Part shown: piece by piece, positions 1-5,796 of the stretch
How positions within the stretch are numbered: position 1 is the stretch's first letter
Layout: the number at the start of each line of letters is the position of its first letter
Assembly: GCA_937912175.1 (NCBI GenBank)
Contig: CALDOU010000003.1
Location: 1-5,842 of the forward strand
DNA from: an uncultured Clostridia bacterium
GTDB taxonomy: Bacteria; Bacillota; Clostridia; Oscillospirales; Acutalibacteraceae
DNA: 5,842 nt
Direction: 5' to 3'
Made by a program: the position numbers and the translations under genes
The notes under the pieces: generated by a model
Database searches by the model: none
The model's input: only the letters and a program-made list of their open reading frames with translations
What the model was told of the DNA's origin: nothing

Positions 1-879
1 ATTATTCGTAAGCTTCCGAATGATTTAGTTGAATTTGTAGTTTCTGAAAATTTAAACACCCAAATTATCAGCGGACAGAGCCACTTTGAATTAATAGGTA
101 TAAACGCTTCTGATTTTCCGAGTTTACCTTCCATAGATAATGCGGAATGTTTTGAATTACCGGTTAATATTTTAAAAAGCATGATAAGACAAACAGTTTT
201 TGCGGTTTCCGAAGCGGATACAAAACCCATTCATACGGGAACACTTTTTGAAATAAAAAACAAAACGATTTCTTTAGTTTCTGTAGACGGTTATAGGTTA
301 GCTCTTAGATTAGAACCTATTAAAGAAGATATGGAATTGAGATTTGTTGTGCCGGGTAAAACTCTTAGGGAAGTTTTACATTTATTGCCGGATACCGATG
401 AAAACGTTAAGATATCCGCAGGTATGCGACATATAGGTTTTTATATAGGAGATTATTCGGTTATTTCAAGATTGCTTGAAGGCGATTTTTTGGATTATAG
501 ATCCACCGTTCCGCAAGAAACAAAATATCAAATTTCCGTTAATACCCAAGAGTTTATTGATAGCATTGAAAGGGTTTCTCTTCTTATAACCGACCGTTTA
601 AAAAGCCCCGTAAGATGTCTTTTTTCAAATAAAAGTATTCACCTTTCCTGTGTTACAACAATGGGAAAAGCAAGTGATGAAATATCCTCAAAAAGCAATA
701 TAAAAGAAGACTTGGAAGTGGCTTTTAACAATAAATATATGATAGACGCTTTAAAAAACAGTGATTGTGATGAAATTGAAATTCATTTAAACGGACCTTT
801 AAATCCAATAAAAATTGTACCAAAAAAAGGAGAATCTTTCTTGTTCTTGGTTTTGCCGGTACGAATAAAAGCAGAGTAA
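1..879 (+). CDS. dnaN: DNA polymerase III beta subunit (sliding clamp), 5'-truncated by the window edge
   Basis: The ring-shaped clamp encircles DNA and tethers the replicative polymerase and other clamp-binding proteins. The reading frame is open from base 1, so the visible 292 residues are the C-terminal part. Compared with Bacillus DnaN (about 378 aa), some 80 N-terminal residues, most of domain 1, lie outside the window. Recognisable stretches are SDFPSLP near fragment residue 38, LKSMIRQTVFAVS starting near residue 58 (almost identical to Bacillus), VDGYRLALR at 95-103 (family form usually DxHRLAL, so Tyr replaces His), and the C-terminal strand ending in LVLPVRIKAE, which is part of the hydrophobic pocket that binds partner peptides. 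The first internal ATG at 181 is not the true start, because homology continues upstream of it. The S4 gene follows after 35 bases, with no terminator seen. The gene looks intact apart from the edge. Confidence 0.97.
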   Translation: MIRKLPNDLVEFVVSENLNTQIISGQSHFELIGINASDFPSLPSIDNAECFELPVNILKSMIRQTVFAVSEADTKPIHTGTLFEIKNKTISLVSVDGYRLALRLEPIKEDMELRFVVPGKTLREVLHLLPDTDENVKISAGMRHIGFYIGDYSVISRLLEGDFLDYRSTVPQETKYQISVNTQEFIDSIERVSLLITDRLKSPVRCLFSNKSIHLSCVTTMGKASDEISSKSNIKEDLEVAFNNKYMIDALKNSDCDEIEIHLNGPLNPIKIVPKKGESFLFLVLPVRIKAE

Positions 880-914
880 ATTAAAATAAAATTTTATAAT
901 CAAGGATACTTTAT

Positions 915-1142
915 ATGACGGAAATTTTTATAAAAACCGAAAACATAAAACTGGATTCTTTTTTGAAATTTACAGGCAAATGTTTATCCGGAGGAGAGGC
1001 CAAAGTTTTGGTATTTGAAGGCAAAGTAAAAGTAAATGGTGAATTGTGTACTTTCAGAGGTAAAAAACTGGTTCCCGGCGATGTGGTTTGTTTTAATGAT
1101 TGCGAAGAATATATATTGAAAAAGCAGGAAAAAAACGAGTGA
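915..1142 (+). CDS. yaaA: Small S4-domain RNA-binding protein, YaaA/RlbA type, located next to recF
   Basis: This is a 75-residue protein consisting almost entirely of one S4 RNA-binding fold. The core pattern is clear: IKLDSFLKFTGKCLSGGEAK at about residues 11-30, then the VFEGKVKVNGE segment and a GKKLVPGDVV turn, as in S4 domains of ribosomal protein S4 and pseudouridine synthases. A single-domain S4 protein between dnaN and recF is the hallmark of the YaaA family of Firmicutes, for which a role in ribosome assembly has been proposed in Bacillus. I infer RNA binding but see nothing showing the target. The ATG at 915 has an AAGGA at 902-906 with 8 bases of spacing. The stop TGA overlaps the GTG start of recF (GTGA at 1139-1142), which suggests translational coupling. 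The length is normal for the family. Confidence 0.93.
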   Translation: MTEIFIKTENIKLDSFLKFTGKCLSGGEAKVLVFEGKVKVNGELCTFRGKKLVPGDVVCFNDCEEYILKKQEKNE

Positions 1143-2254
1143 AAATAAAAAGTTTAAAAATCGACGGATACCGAAATTTAAAAAAAGACACAATAACTTT
1201 CAGTTCGGGTATAAATTTTATTTACGGGAAAAACGCTCAAGGAAAAACCAACTTAACGGAAGCGGTTTGGATGTTTACCGGAGCACGATCTTTTAGAGGC
1301 ACCAAAGACGCCGATTTAGTTAACTTTGAAAAAGAAAGTGCAAAGCTTGAAGGTTCTTTTTATTTTGAAAAAAGAGAACAGGAAATATCCGTTTTTTTCA
1401 GCGGAGGAAAGAGAAAAGTTTTTTTAAACGGTGTACCGAAATCTTATCCGACAAATATTATCGGAAAATTTAGAGTGGTTTTGTTTTCGCCGATACATTT
1501 ATCTTTAATAAGCGGTGGGCCGGAAGGTAGAAGAAAATTTTTAGATGCGGCGATTTGCCAACTAAAACCGACATATATTTCTTTGCTTGTGAGATATAAT
1601 CAAACATTGAGGCACAGAAACGCTCTTCTTAAGAAAATATCAATGGACGGTGATGCCGAATTTTTGGAAATATGGGATGAAAAATTATCTGAATTGGGGT
1701 CTTTGATAATAAAAGAAAGATTGGAATATTTGGATTTACTGAAAAAAGAAGCTTCTGATATTTATAACGAAATTTCAAACAGATCCGAGTCTTTTGATAT
1801 AAAATATATTTCAGGTTTTTATAAAAACATCGGTTCCGATGTAAAAACCGAAGATTTAAAAAAAGAATTTAAATTAAAACTTGAAAAAAACAGAAAAACC
1901 GATGTAAAGTCAGGTTTTACATCGGTTGGACCGCACAAAGATGAGATAGAGATTTTTATAAACGAAAAAAAAGTAAGAGCTTTCGGTTCACAAGGACAAC
2001 AACGTTCGTCAGCTTTATGCTTAAAGTTGGCGGAAGCTGAAATTTTGGAAGAAAAAATAGGCGAACCTCCTGTGCTTTTATTGGATGATGTTATGAGTGA
2101 ATTAGATGACTTCCGAAAAAACTATATGCTCAACAAAATCACAAACAAGCAAGTTTTTATAACAAATTGTGATTTTTCAATTGTTTCTAATTTAAAAAAC
2201 GGAAAGCTTTTTAAAATGGAAGATGGCAAAATTACGGAAATAAAAGAATTTTAA
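1139..2254 (+). CDS. recF: DNA replication and repair protein RecF (SMC-like ATPase)
   Basis: RecF binds DNA at gaps and, with RecO and RecR, helps load RecA during recombinational repair. The 371-residue length fits the family. Visible motifs: Walker A GKNAQGKT at residues 30-37, the following SFRGTKDADLV region, the conserved SGFTSVGPHKD at 258-268 (most relatives have GPHRDD, so Lys replaces Arg), the ABC-type signature SQGQQRS at 284-290, Walker B with LLLDD at 313-317, and the D-loop MSELD at 319-323. I chose GTG at 1139 because AGGA at 1126-1129 sits 9 bases upstream and the protein then begins KIKSLKIDGYRNL, the standard RecF N-terminus. An in-frame ATG at 1100 would add 13 residues without family support. 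The gene overlaps the S4 gene by 4 bases. It carries a strong inverted repeat at 1897-1927, listed separately. Confidence 0.98.
   Translation: MKIKSLKIDGYRNLKKDTITFSSGINFIYGKNAQGKTNLTEAVWMFTGARSFRGTKDADLVNFEKESAKLEGSFYFEKREQEISVFFSGGKRKVFLNGVPKSYPTNIIGKFRVVLFSPIHLSLISGGPEGRRKFLDAAICQLKPTYISLLVRYNQTLRHRNALLKKISMDGDAEFLEIWDEKLSELGSLIIKERLEYLDLLKKEASDIYNEISNRSESFDIKYISGFYKNIGSDVKTEDLKKEFKLKLEKNRKTDVKSGFTSVGPHKDEIEIFINEKKVRAFGSQGQQRSSALCLKLAEAEILEEKIGEPPVLLLDDVMSELDDFRKNYMLNKITNKQVFITNCDFSIVSNLKNGKLFKMEDGKITEIKEF
1897..1927. repeat. Perfect 12-bp inverted repeat inside recF, 7-base loop
   Basis: The left arm AACCGATGTAAA (1897-1908) and right arm TTTACATCGGTT (1916-1927) are exact reverse complements separated by GTCAGGT. 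The arms can fold into a hairpin in DNA or mRNA. It overlaps codons for about residues 253-263, just before the conserved GPHKD motif. There is no T-run after it, so it is not a typical terminator. Related arms lie about 60-90 bases upstream: ACATCGG (1827-1833) and CCGATGT (1836-1842), separated by TT. Confidence 0.75.
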
Positions 2255-2274
2255 ATTTTTTAAAAGGAAAATCT

Positions 2275-2514
2275 ATGTATATTATGATAGGCAGCGATGA
2301 TGTTCTGGATAAACGTGATATTATCGGTATTTTTGATTTGGATAAGACCACTGTTTTTAAGGTGAACAGAAAATATTTGTCAAACGTTGAAAAAAGAGGT
2401 AAAATAGTAAATACTACCCAAAAAATACCAAAATCGTTTATTGTTTGTGAGTGTAAAGGCAAAGAAAAAGTTTATATAAGCCAATTTTTGCCTTCAACAT
2501 TACTAAAAAGATGA
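2275..2514 (+). CDS. remB: RemB/YaaB-like DUF370 protein
   Basis: This 79-residue protein matches the family of Bacillus YaaB (RemB), encoded between recF and gyrB. The shared pattern is the start MYIMIGSDDVL, then RDIIGIFDLD (Bacillus has RDIVGIFD), a central PKSFIV strand, and the ending ISQFLPSTLLKR (Bacillus has SPLSSSTLKKR). In Bacillus subtilis RemB was identified genetically as a regulator of extracellular matrix operons, and the related RemA binds DNA directly. Whether this copy has the same target cannot be told from sequence, and in a non-Bacillus host the role may differ. ATG at 2275 is preceded by AAGGA at 2264-2268 with 6 bases of spacing. It lies 20 bases after recF and is probably co-transcribed with it. 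Confidence 0.92.
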   Translation: MYIMIGSDDVLDKRDIIGIFDLDKTTVFKVNRKYLSNVEKRGKIVNTTQKIPKSFIVCECKGKEKVYISQFLPSTLLKR

Positions 2515-2536
2515 TTTTGTGTTATCATAATTGTTT

Positions 2537-2542
2537 AGGGGG
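2537..2542 (+). promoter_or_regulatory. Shine-Dalgarno-like AGGGGG that bears on the start of the zinc-ribbon gene
   Basis: AGGGGG ends 8 bases before an in-frame ATA at 2551 and 23 bases before the in-frame TTG at 2566. A stop codon in the same frame at 2536-2538 limits the start to one of these two codons. The spacing is right for ATA and too long for TTG, so the site argues that translation begins at or near 2551. No comparable site lies just ahead of the TTG. Confidence 0.5.
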
Positions 2543-2565
2543 CGAAAAGTATAAAAAAATCAGAA

Positions 2566-2958
2566 TTGACCGAATGTCCATATTGTGGTGAAAAGTTATT
2601 GTATCTAGAAGCTTTTTTATATAAGAATAGATCATTTTATGAATGTAAATGTTGCAAACATGTTTCTGAAATAAATATCAAAAGTAAAACTTTTAAAATC
2701 TTAGGATTGGTAGAGTTACTGGCTATTCTAATTTTTGCGATTTCTGTTTTTGTAGGCGGAACTTTTTGTCTTTGGGGACTTTTGCTAATACTTTTGGCTT
2801 TTTTTTGCTTTTATGTTTTTTCTCCGTTTAGTGTAAGATTAATTAAACTAAGAAAAAAGCAAATTTCCAACCCAAATGCCTTTTTGGACACAAATTCTTT
2901 TAAATATCCGGATTCAAAAACAGAAGAACATTCAGAACGTGATATTTACAGTAATTAA
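2566..2958 (+). CDS. Small zinc-ribbon protein with two predicted membrane segments, function unknown
   Basis: I do not recognise a named family. The 130-residue protein opens with CPYC (Cys4, Cys7) and has a second pair in CKCC (Cys27 and Cys30, with an extra Cys29), spaced as in a treble-clef or zinc-ribbon metal site. Two hydrophobic stretches follow at about 46-64 and 67-86, the second ending at a PFSVRLIKLRKK positive patch. The remaining tail (about 100-130) is polar and probably disordered. By the positive-inside rule, the ribbon and the tail would both face the cytoplasm. The start given is TTG at 2566. An ATA at 2551 would give five more residues (initiator, then KKSE before Leu) and is better placed relative to AGGGGG at 2537-2542. 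It sits between remB and gyrB, normally adjacent in this cluster, with 23 bases to gyrB, so it is probably transcribed with the replication genes. Base composition resembles its neighbours. Confidence 0.8.
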   Translation: MTECPYCGEKLLYLEAFLYKNRSFYECKCCKHVSEINIKSKTFKILGLVELLAILIFAISVFVGGTFCLWGLLLILLAFFCFYVFSPFSVRLIKLRKKQISNPNAFLDTNSFKYPDSKTEEHSERDIYSN

Positions 2959-2967
2959 ATTAAATAT

Positions 2968-2973
2968 GGAGGA
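2968..2973 (+). promoter_or_regulatory. Strong ribosome binding site of gyrB
   Basis: GGAGGA ends 8 bases before the TTG at 2982. This near-perfect match to the 16S rRNA tail fixes TTG as the gyrB start, since no in-frame ATG lies in the first residues before the conserved GEIQVLEGLEAVRKRPGMYIG region. Confidence 0.85.
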
Positions 2974-2981
2974 AGTATATT

Positions 2982-4922
2982 TTGGAAAGCAATGAGATAA
3001 ATCAGTCCGGCGGAAAATATGGCGCCGGAGAGATACAGGTGCTTGAAGGATTGGAAGCAGTAAGAAAAAGACCGGGTATGTATATCGGTACAACCGGCCC
3101 GAAAGGTCTTCATCATTTAGTGTATGAAATTGTGGATAATGGTATAGATGAAGCTTTGGCGGGATATTGCAATAAAATCGAAGTTGATATTCTTCCCGGC
3201 GATATTATCAGAGTTAAAGATAACGGAAGGGGTATTCCGGTCGGAATTCATCCTACTGCGGGTATTCCTGCGGTAACCGTTGTGTTTACCGTTTTACATG
3301 CGGGCGGAAAATTTGGAGGAAGCGGCTATAAAGTTTCCGGAGGTCTTCATGGTGTAGGTGCTTCGGTTGTTAATGCTTTGTCCGAATGGCTTGAAGTAGA
3401 AGTTTGTGACGGTAAAAAAGTATATAAGCAAAAATTCGAGAGAGGTAACATTGTTACTGATTTGGAAGTTGTGGGAGAATCGACTGAAAAAGGAACAACC
3501 ATTACTTTTAAAGCAGATCCCGAAATTTTTAAAGAAACCGTTGTTTATGATTATGAAGTTCTTCAAACAAGACTTCGTGAACAAGCTTTTTTGAATGCCG
3601 GTGTAAGAATTGTTTTGAAAGATTCTCGCAATCCCGAAGAAATCAGAGAAGATGATTTTAAGTATGAGGGCGGTATAAAAAGCTTTGTTGAGTATATACA
3701 TAAAAAAAGAGGTTTGGAAGTAGTTCATGATGATGTAATAAGCTTTTCCGGTGTGTTACCTGATAATTCCGCAAGCGGAGAAGTGGCTTTACAATTTAAC
3801 GACAGTTATAATGAACTGGTTCTATCTTTTGCCAACAATATTCACACCATGGACGGTGGAACCCACGAAGACGGTTTTAAACGAGCTTTTACAAGGGTTA
3901 TTAATGATTATGCCCGTAAATATAATTTACTTAAAGAAAACGACAGAAACTTCTCCGGCGAAGACGTAAGAGAAGGTTTGACCGCTATAATAAGCGTTAA
4001 AGTAAGGAACGCTCAATTTGAGGGTCAAACAAAAACAAGACTGGGAAATACAGAAATCCGTGGCTTAATTGACGGAATAATTACCGAAAAGTTTTCGACA
4101 TATCTTGAAGAAAACCCTGCGGTTGCAAAAGCAATAGTCGAAAAAGCCGTTTCTGCTTCCAGGGCTCGTGATGCCGCTAAAAAAGCCAGAGATTTAGTTC
4201 GCAGAAAAACAGCTATGGAATCCGCTTCTCTTCCCGGAAAATTGGCTGATTGTCAATCCAAAAATTCAGAAGAAACGGAAATTTATATCGTTGAGGGAGA
4301 CTCCGCAGGAGGCTCTGCAAAAAGCGGAAGAGACAGAAAGTTTCAAGCTATTTTACCTCTTTGGGGAAAAATGCTTAATGTTGAAAAAGCAAGATTGGAT
4401 AAGGTCTACGGAAACGAAAAATTAATGCCCGTAATTATGGCTTTAGGTTGTGGAATAGGAGAAGATTTTGACTCTTCGAAATTAAGATACGGTAAAGTAA
4501 TAATCATGGCGGATGCCGATGTTGACGGTTCACACATAAGAACGCTTTTATTAACGTTTTTCTTTAGATTTATGCGCCCTATTGTAGAACAAGGTCATAT
4601 TTATATTGCTCAACCGCCGCTTTACAGAATTACCAAAAGCAAAAAACATTATTATGCTTATTCTGATGAAGAAAGAGATAATTTGATAAAAGAGCTTGGT
4701 AGCGGAAATGAAATTCAACGTTACAAAGGTCTTGGTGAAATGGACGCCGAACAACTTTGGGAAACAACAATGAACCCGGAAACCCGTATTATGCTTAAAG
4801 TTTCACTTGAAGATGCGGCGGCCGCAGATGAAACTTTCACTATTTTGATGGGTGATAAAGTTGAACCCAGACGTGAATTTATTGAACAAAACGCTAAATA
4901 TGTTCAAAACTTGGATGTATAA
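2982..4922 (+). CDS. gyrB: DNA gyrase subunit B (ATPase subunit of type II topoisomerase)
   Basis: With GyrA it forms the enzyme that introduces negative supercoils using ATP. The 646-residue length is the short form without the insert of Gram-negative GyrB. The N-terminal GHKL ATPase shows VRKRPGMYIG at 27-36, EIVDNGIDEALAG at 49-61 (catalytic Glu49, Mg-binding Asn53), DNGRGIP at 80-86 (Asp80 contacts adenine) and the glycine-rich lid HAGGKFGGSG...GGLHGVG. The transducer domain follows. The TOPRIM domain has EGDSAGG at 438-444 and the DADVD triad Asp511/513/515. The C-terminus has QRYKGLGEMDAEQLWETTMN and ends AKYVQNLDV, so it is complete. Two residues are notable: Lys149 where Escherichia coli has the coumarin-binding Arg136, and Trp461 at the E. 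coli Lys447 position. The start is TTG with a strong ribosome binding site. It should be GyrB rather than ParE, given the locus and the EGDSAGGSAKSGRDR context. Confidence 0.98.
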   Translation: MESNEINQSGGKYGAGEIQVLEGLEAVRKRPGMYIGTTGPKGLHHLVYEIVDNGIDEALAGYCNKIEVDILPGDIIRVKDNGRGIPVGIHPTAGIPAVTVVFTVLHAGGKFGGSGYKVSGGLHGVGASVVNALSEWLEVEVCDGKKVYKQKFERGNIVTDLEVVGESTEKGTTITFKADPEIFKETVVYDYEVLQTRLREQAFLNAGVRIVLKDSRNPEEIREDDFKYEGGIKSFVEYIHKKRGLEVVHDDVISFSGVLPDNSASGEVALQFNDSYNELVLSFANNIHTMDGGTHEDGFKRAFTRVINDYARKYNLLKENDRNFSGEDVREGLTAIISVKVRNAQFEGQTKTRLGNTEIRGLIDGIITEKFSTYLEENPAVAKAIVEKAVSASRARDAAKKARDLVRRKTAMESASLPGKLADCQSKNSEETEIYIVEGDSAGGSAKSGRDRKFQAILPLWGKMLNVEKARLDKVYGNEKLMPVIMALGCGIGEDFDSSKLRYGKVIIMADADVDGSHIRTLLLTFFFRFMRPIVEQGHIYIAQPPLYRITKSKKHYYAYSDEERDNLIKELGSGNEIQRYKGLGEMDAEQLWETTMNPETRIMLKVSLEDAAAADETFTILMGDKVEPRREFIEQNAKYVQNLDV

Positions 4923-4952
4923 ACTAAAGTTTGTACAAAAACAAAATAAATA

Positions 4953-4990
4953 TTGAATTGTAAAACAAAAACATGTATAATCTGTATAAT
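4953..4990 (+). promoter_or_regulatory. Sigma-70/SigA-type promoter with a doubled -10 box, ahead of the last gene
   Basis: TTGAAT (4953-4958) is followed after exactly 17 bases by TATAAT (4976-4981), a near-consensus pair. A second TATAAT lies at 4985-4990 as part of a tandem TGTATAAT repeat (4974-4981 and 4983-4990, one C between). The second box has no good -35 at 16-18 bases. Transcription from the first box would start near 4988, giving an mRNA leader of about 55 bases for the gene at 5044. Confidence 0.75.
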
Positions 4991-4991
4991 T

Positions 4992-5013
4992 GGTTTTTTA
5001 GAACTAAAAAATT
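4992..5013 (+). repeat. AT-rich inverted repeat in the leader of the last gene
   Basis: GGTTTTTTA (4992-5000) can pair with TAAAAAATT (5005-5013) around a GAAC loop: seven A:T pairs plus two G:U pairs. The stem is weak. It could be a relic of a gyrB terminator read in either direction, or a leader structure, but it lacks the GC-rich stem with T-tail of a standard terminator. Confidence 0.35.
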
Positions 5014-5043
5014 AAAATAAGTTTATTTTTTAAAGGAGACAAA

Positions 5044-5796
5044 ATGGACAGTAAAGATTCATATCCCCCTTCTGAACCGGGAGATAGTAGCAGGGTGAGT
5101 TTTAATGATTTTTCATCAAAAGAAGATTTTGAAAGTGATAAAGATTCAAAATCCGAAAATTTTAAAGAAGAGCATTTAGAAGATATTAAAGAAGACGTTG
5201 ATGTTGATTCCAATGATGAAGAGGTTACATCATGGGACGGTTCTGAAGCCGAAATTGTGGTTGATGATGAGACCGAAGAATATGAAGAAGAAGACACGGG
5301 CGTAAAAATAAAATATTCATTAAAACCAAACGAAGTCAAAGATTTTATAGAAAACAGCGAAGGCTATGCAGCCGGTAAAAAAGCTCAACGTAAACACATT
5401 GTTATTCAGTTTGTGATTTTTGTTGGATTAATGTTTTTGGGTTTTTTATATACCAATAAATGTTATATGATGCTTTCTTTATTACCGATTATCTCAATAT
5501 TTATTATATTGTTAATGCCATATATAGGCGTAAAAAGATTAGTAAAAGATATTTTGAAAACACAAGATTACTCTGTGGAAATTTTTTCCGATAAAATAGA
5601 AATAAATACAGACGGTATGGAAAGAGAAATTTTGCTTGACGGTTCTTGCGAAAGTTCGGAACTAAATAATATGATTTTTATATTTTCAAAAAAAGGTCTT
5701 GATTTAATAATTCCGCTTCGTGCGGTTGAACCGGAATTCAGAGCTGATGTACAGGCGATGATACTTGCCGGAACAAAACCAAAATATAAGGATTAG
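5044..5796 (+). CDS. Two-pass membrane protein with acidic N-terminal tail and YcxB-like C-terminal part
   Basis: No named gene is recognised. Residues 1-85 are strongly acidic (I count 34 Asp/Glu against 7 Lys/Arg), Ser-rich and surely disordered. From about 87 the protein changes to KIKYSLKPNEVKDFIE, then two hydrophobic segments at about 119-136 and 142-160, then a soluble beta-rich part with VEIFSDKIEINTDGMEREI and MIFIFSKKGLDLIIPLRAV. This order (short strand, helical hairpin in the membrane, then strands ending in an IIPxRA-like motif) resembles YcxB-like proteins, a widespread Firmicute family without known function. Both the tail and the C-terminal part probably face the cytoplasm. 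ATG at 5044 has AGGAG at 5034-5038, spacing 5. It has its own promoter and lies 121 bases after gyrB, where gyrA would be common. The YcxB assignment is a pattern judgement, not an alignment. Confidence 0.85.
   Translation: MDSKDSYPPSEPGDSSRVSFNDFSSKEDFESDKDSKSENFKEEHLEDIKEDVDVDSNDEEVTSWDGSEAEIVVDDETEEYEEEDTGVKIKYSLKPNEVKDFIENSEGYAAGKKAQRKHIVIQFVIFVGLMFLGFLYTNKCYMMLSLLPIISIFIILLMPYIGVKRLVKDILKTQDYSVEIFSDKIEINTDGMEREILLDGSCESSELNNMIFIFSKKGLDLIIPLRAVEPEFRADVQAMILAGTKPKYKD

Noticed and set aside
886..900. Perfect palindrome ATAAAATTTTAT overlapping a consensus TATAAT (895-900) between dnaN and the S4 gene
   Set aside because: There is no -35 hexamer at 16-18 bases upstream (the region reads cagagt), and a start about 7 bases downstream of this box would remove the AAGGA site at 902-906 from the message. 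The palindrome is all A:T and expected in such sequence.
2500..2528. Possible promoter (TTACTA, 17 bases, TATCAT) ahead of the zinc-ribbon gene
   Set aside because: The -35 matches only three of six bases and the -10 five of six; short operon-like gaps make read-through from upstream more likely.
2511..2528. Short inverted repeat ATGAT/ATCAT after remB as a terminator
   Set aside because: The stem is 5 bp with an 8-base loop and no T-run, far too weak for termination.
3294..3728. Open frame of 144 codons on the minus strand within gyrB
   Set aside because: It lies wholly inside the conserved ATPase domain of gyrB, has no ribosome binding site support, and its residues (rich in Phe, Asn, Ser, Ile) mirror the codon usage of the sense gene.
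4814..4826. GC-rich patch TGCGGCGGCCGCA with a 5-bp stem and a NotI site in gyrB
   Set aside because: It encodes an Ala run (DAAAAD) in the C-terminal part of GyrB; the Ala codons explain the GC content, and the stem is too short to be meaningful.
5004..5339. Serine-rich open frame of 111 codons on the minus strand
   Set aside because: It is the antisense shadow of the acidic tail: Glu and Asp codons read backwards give Ser, Phe and Leu. No promoter or ribosome site supports it.
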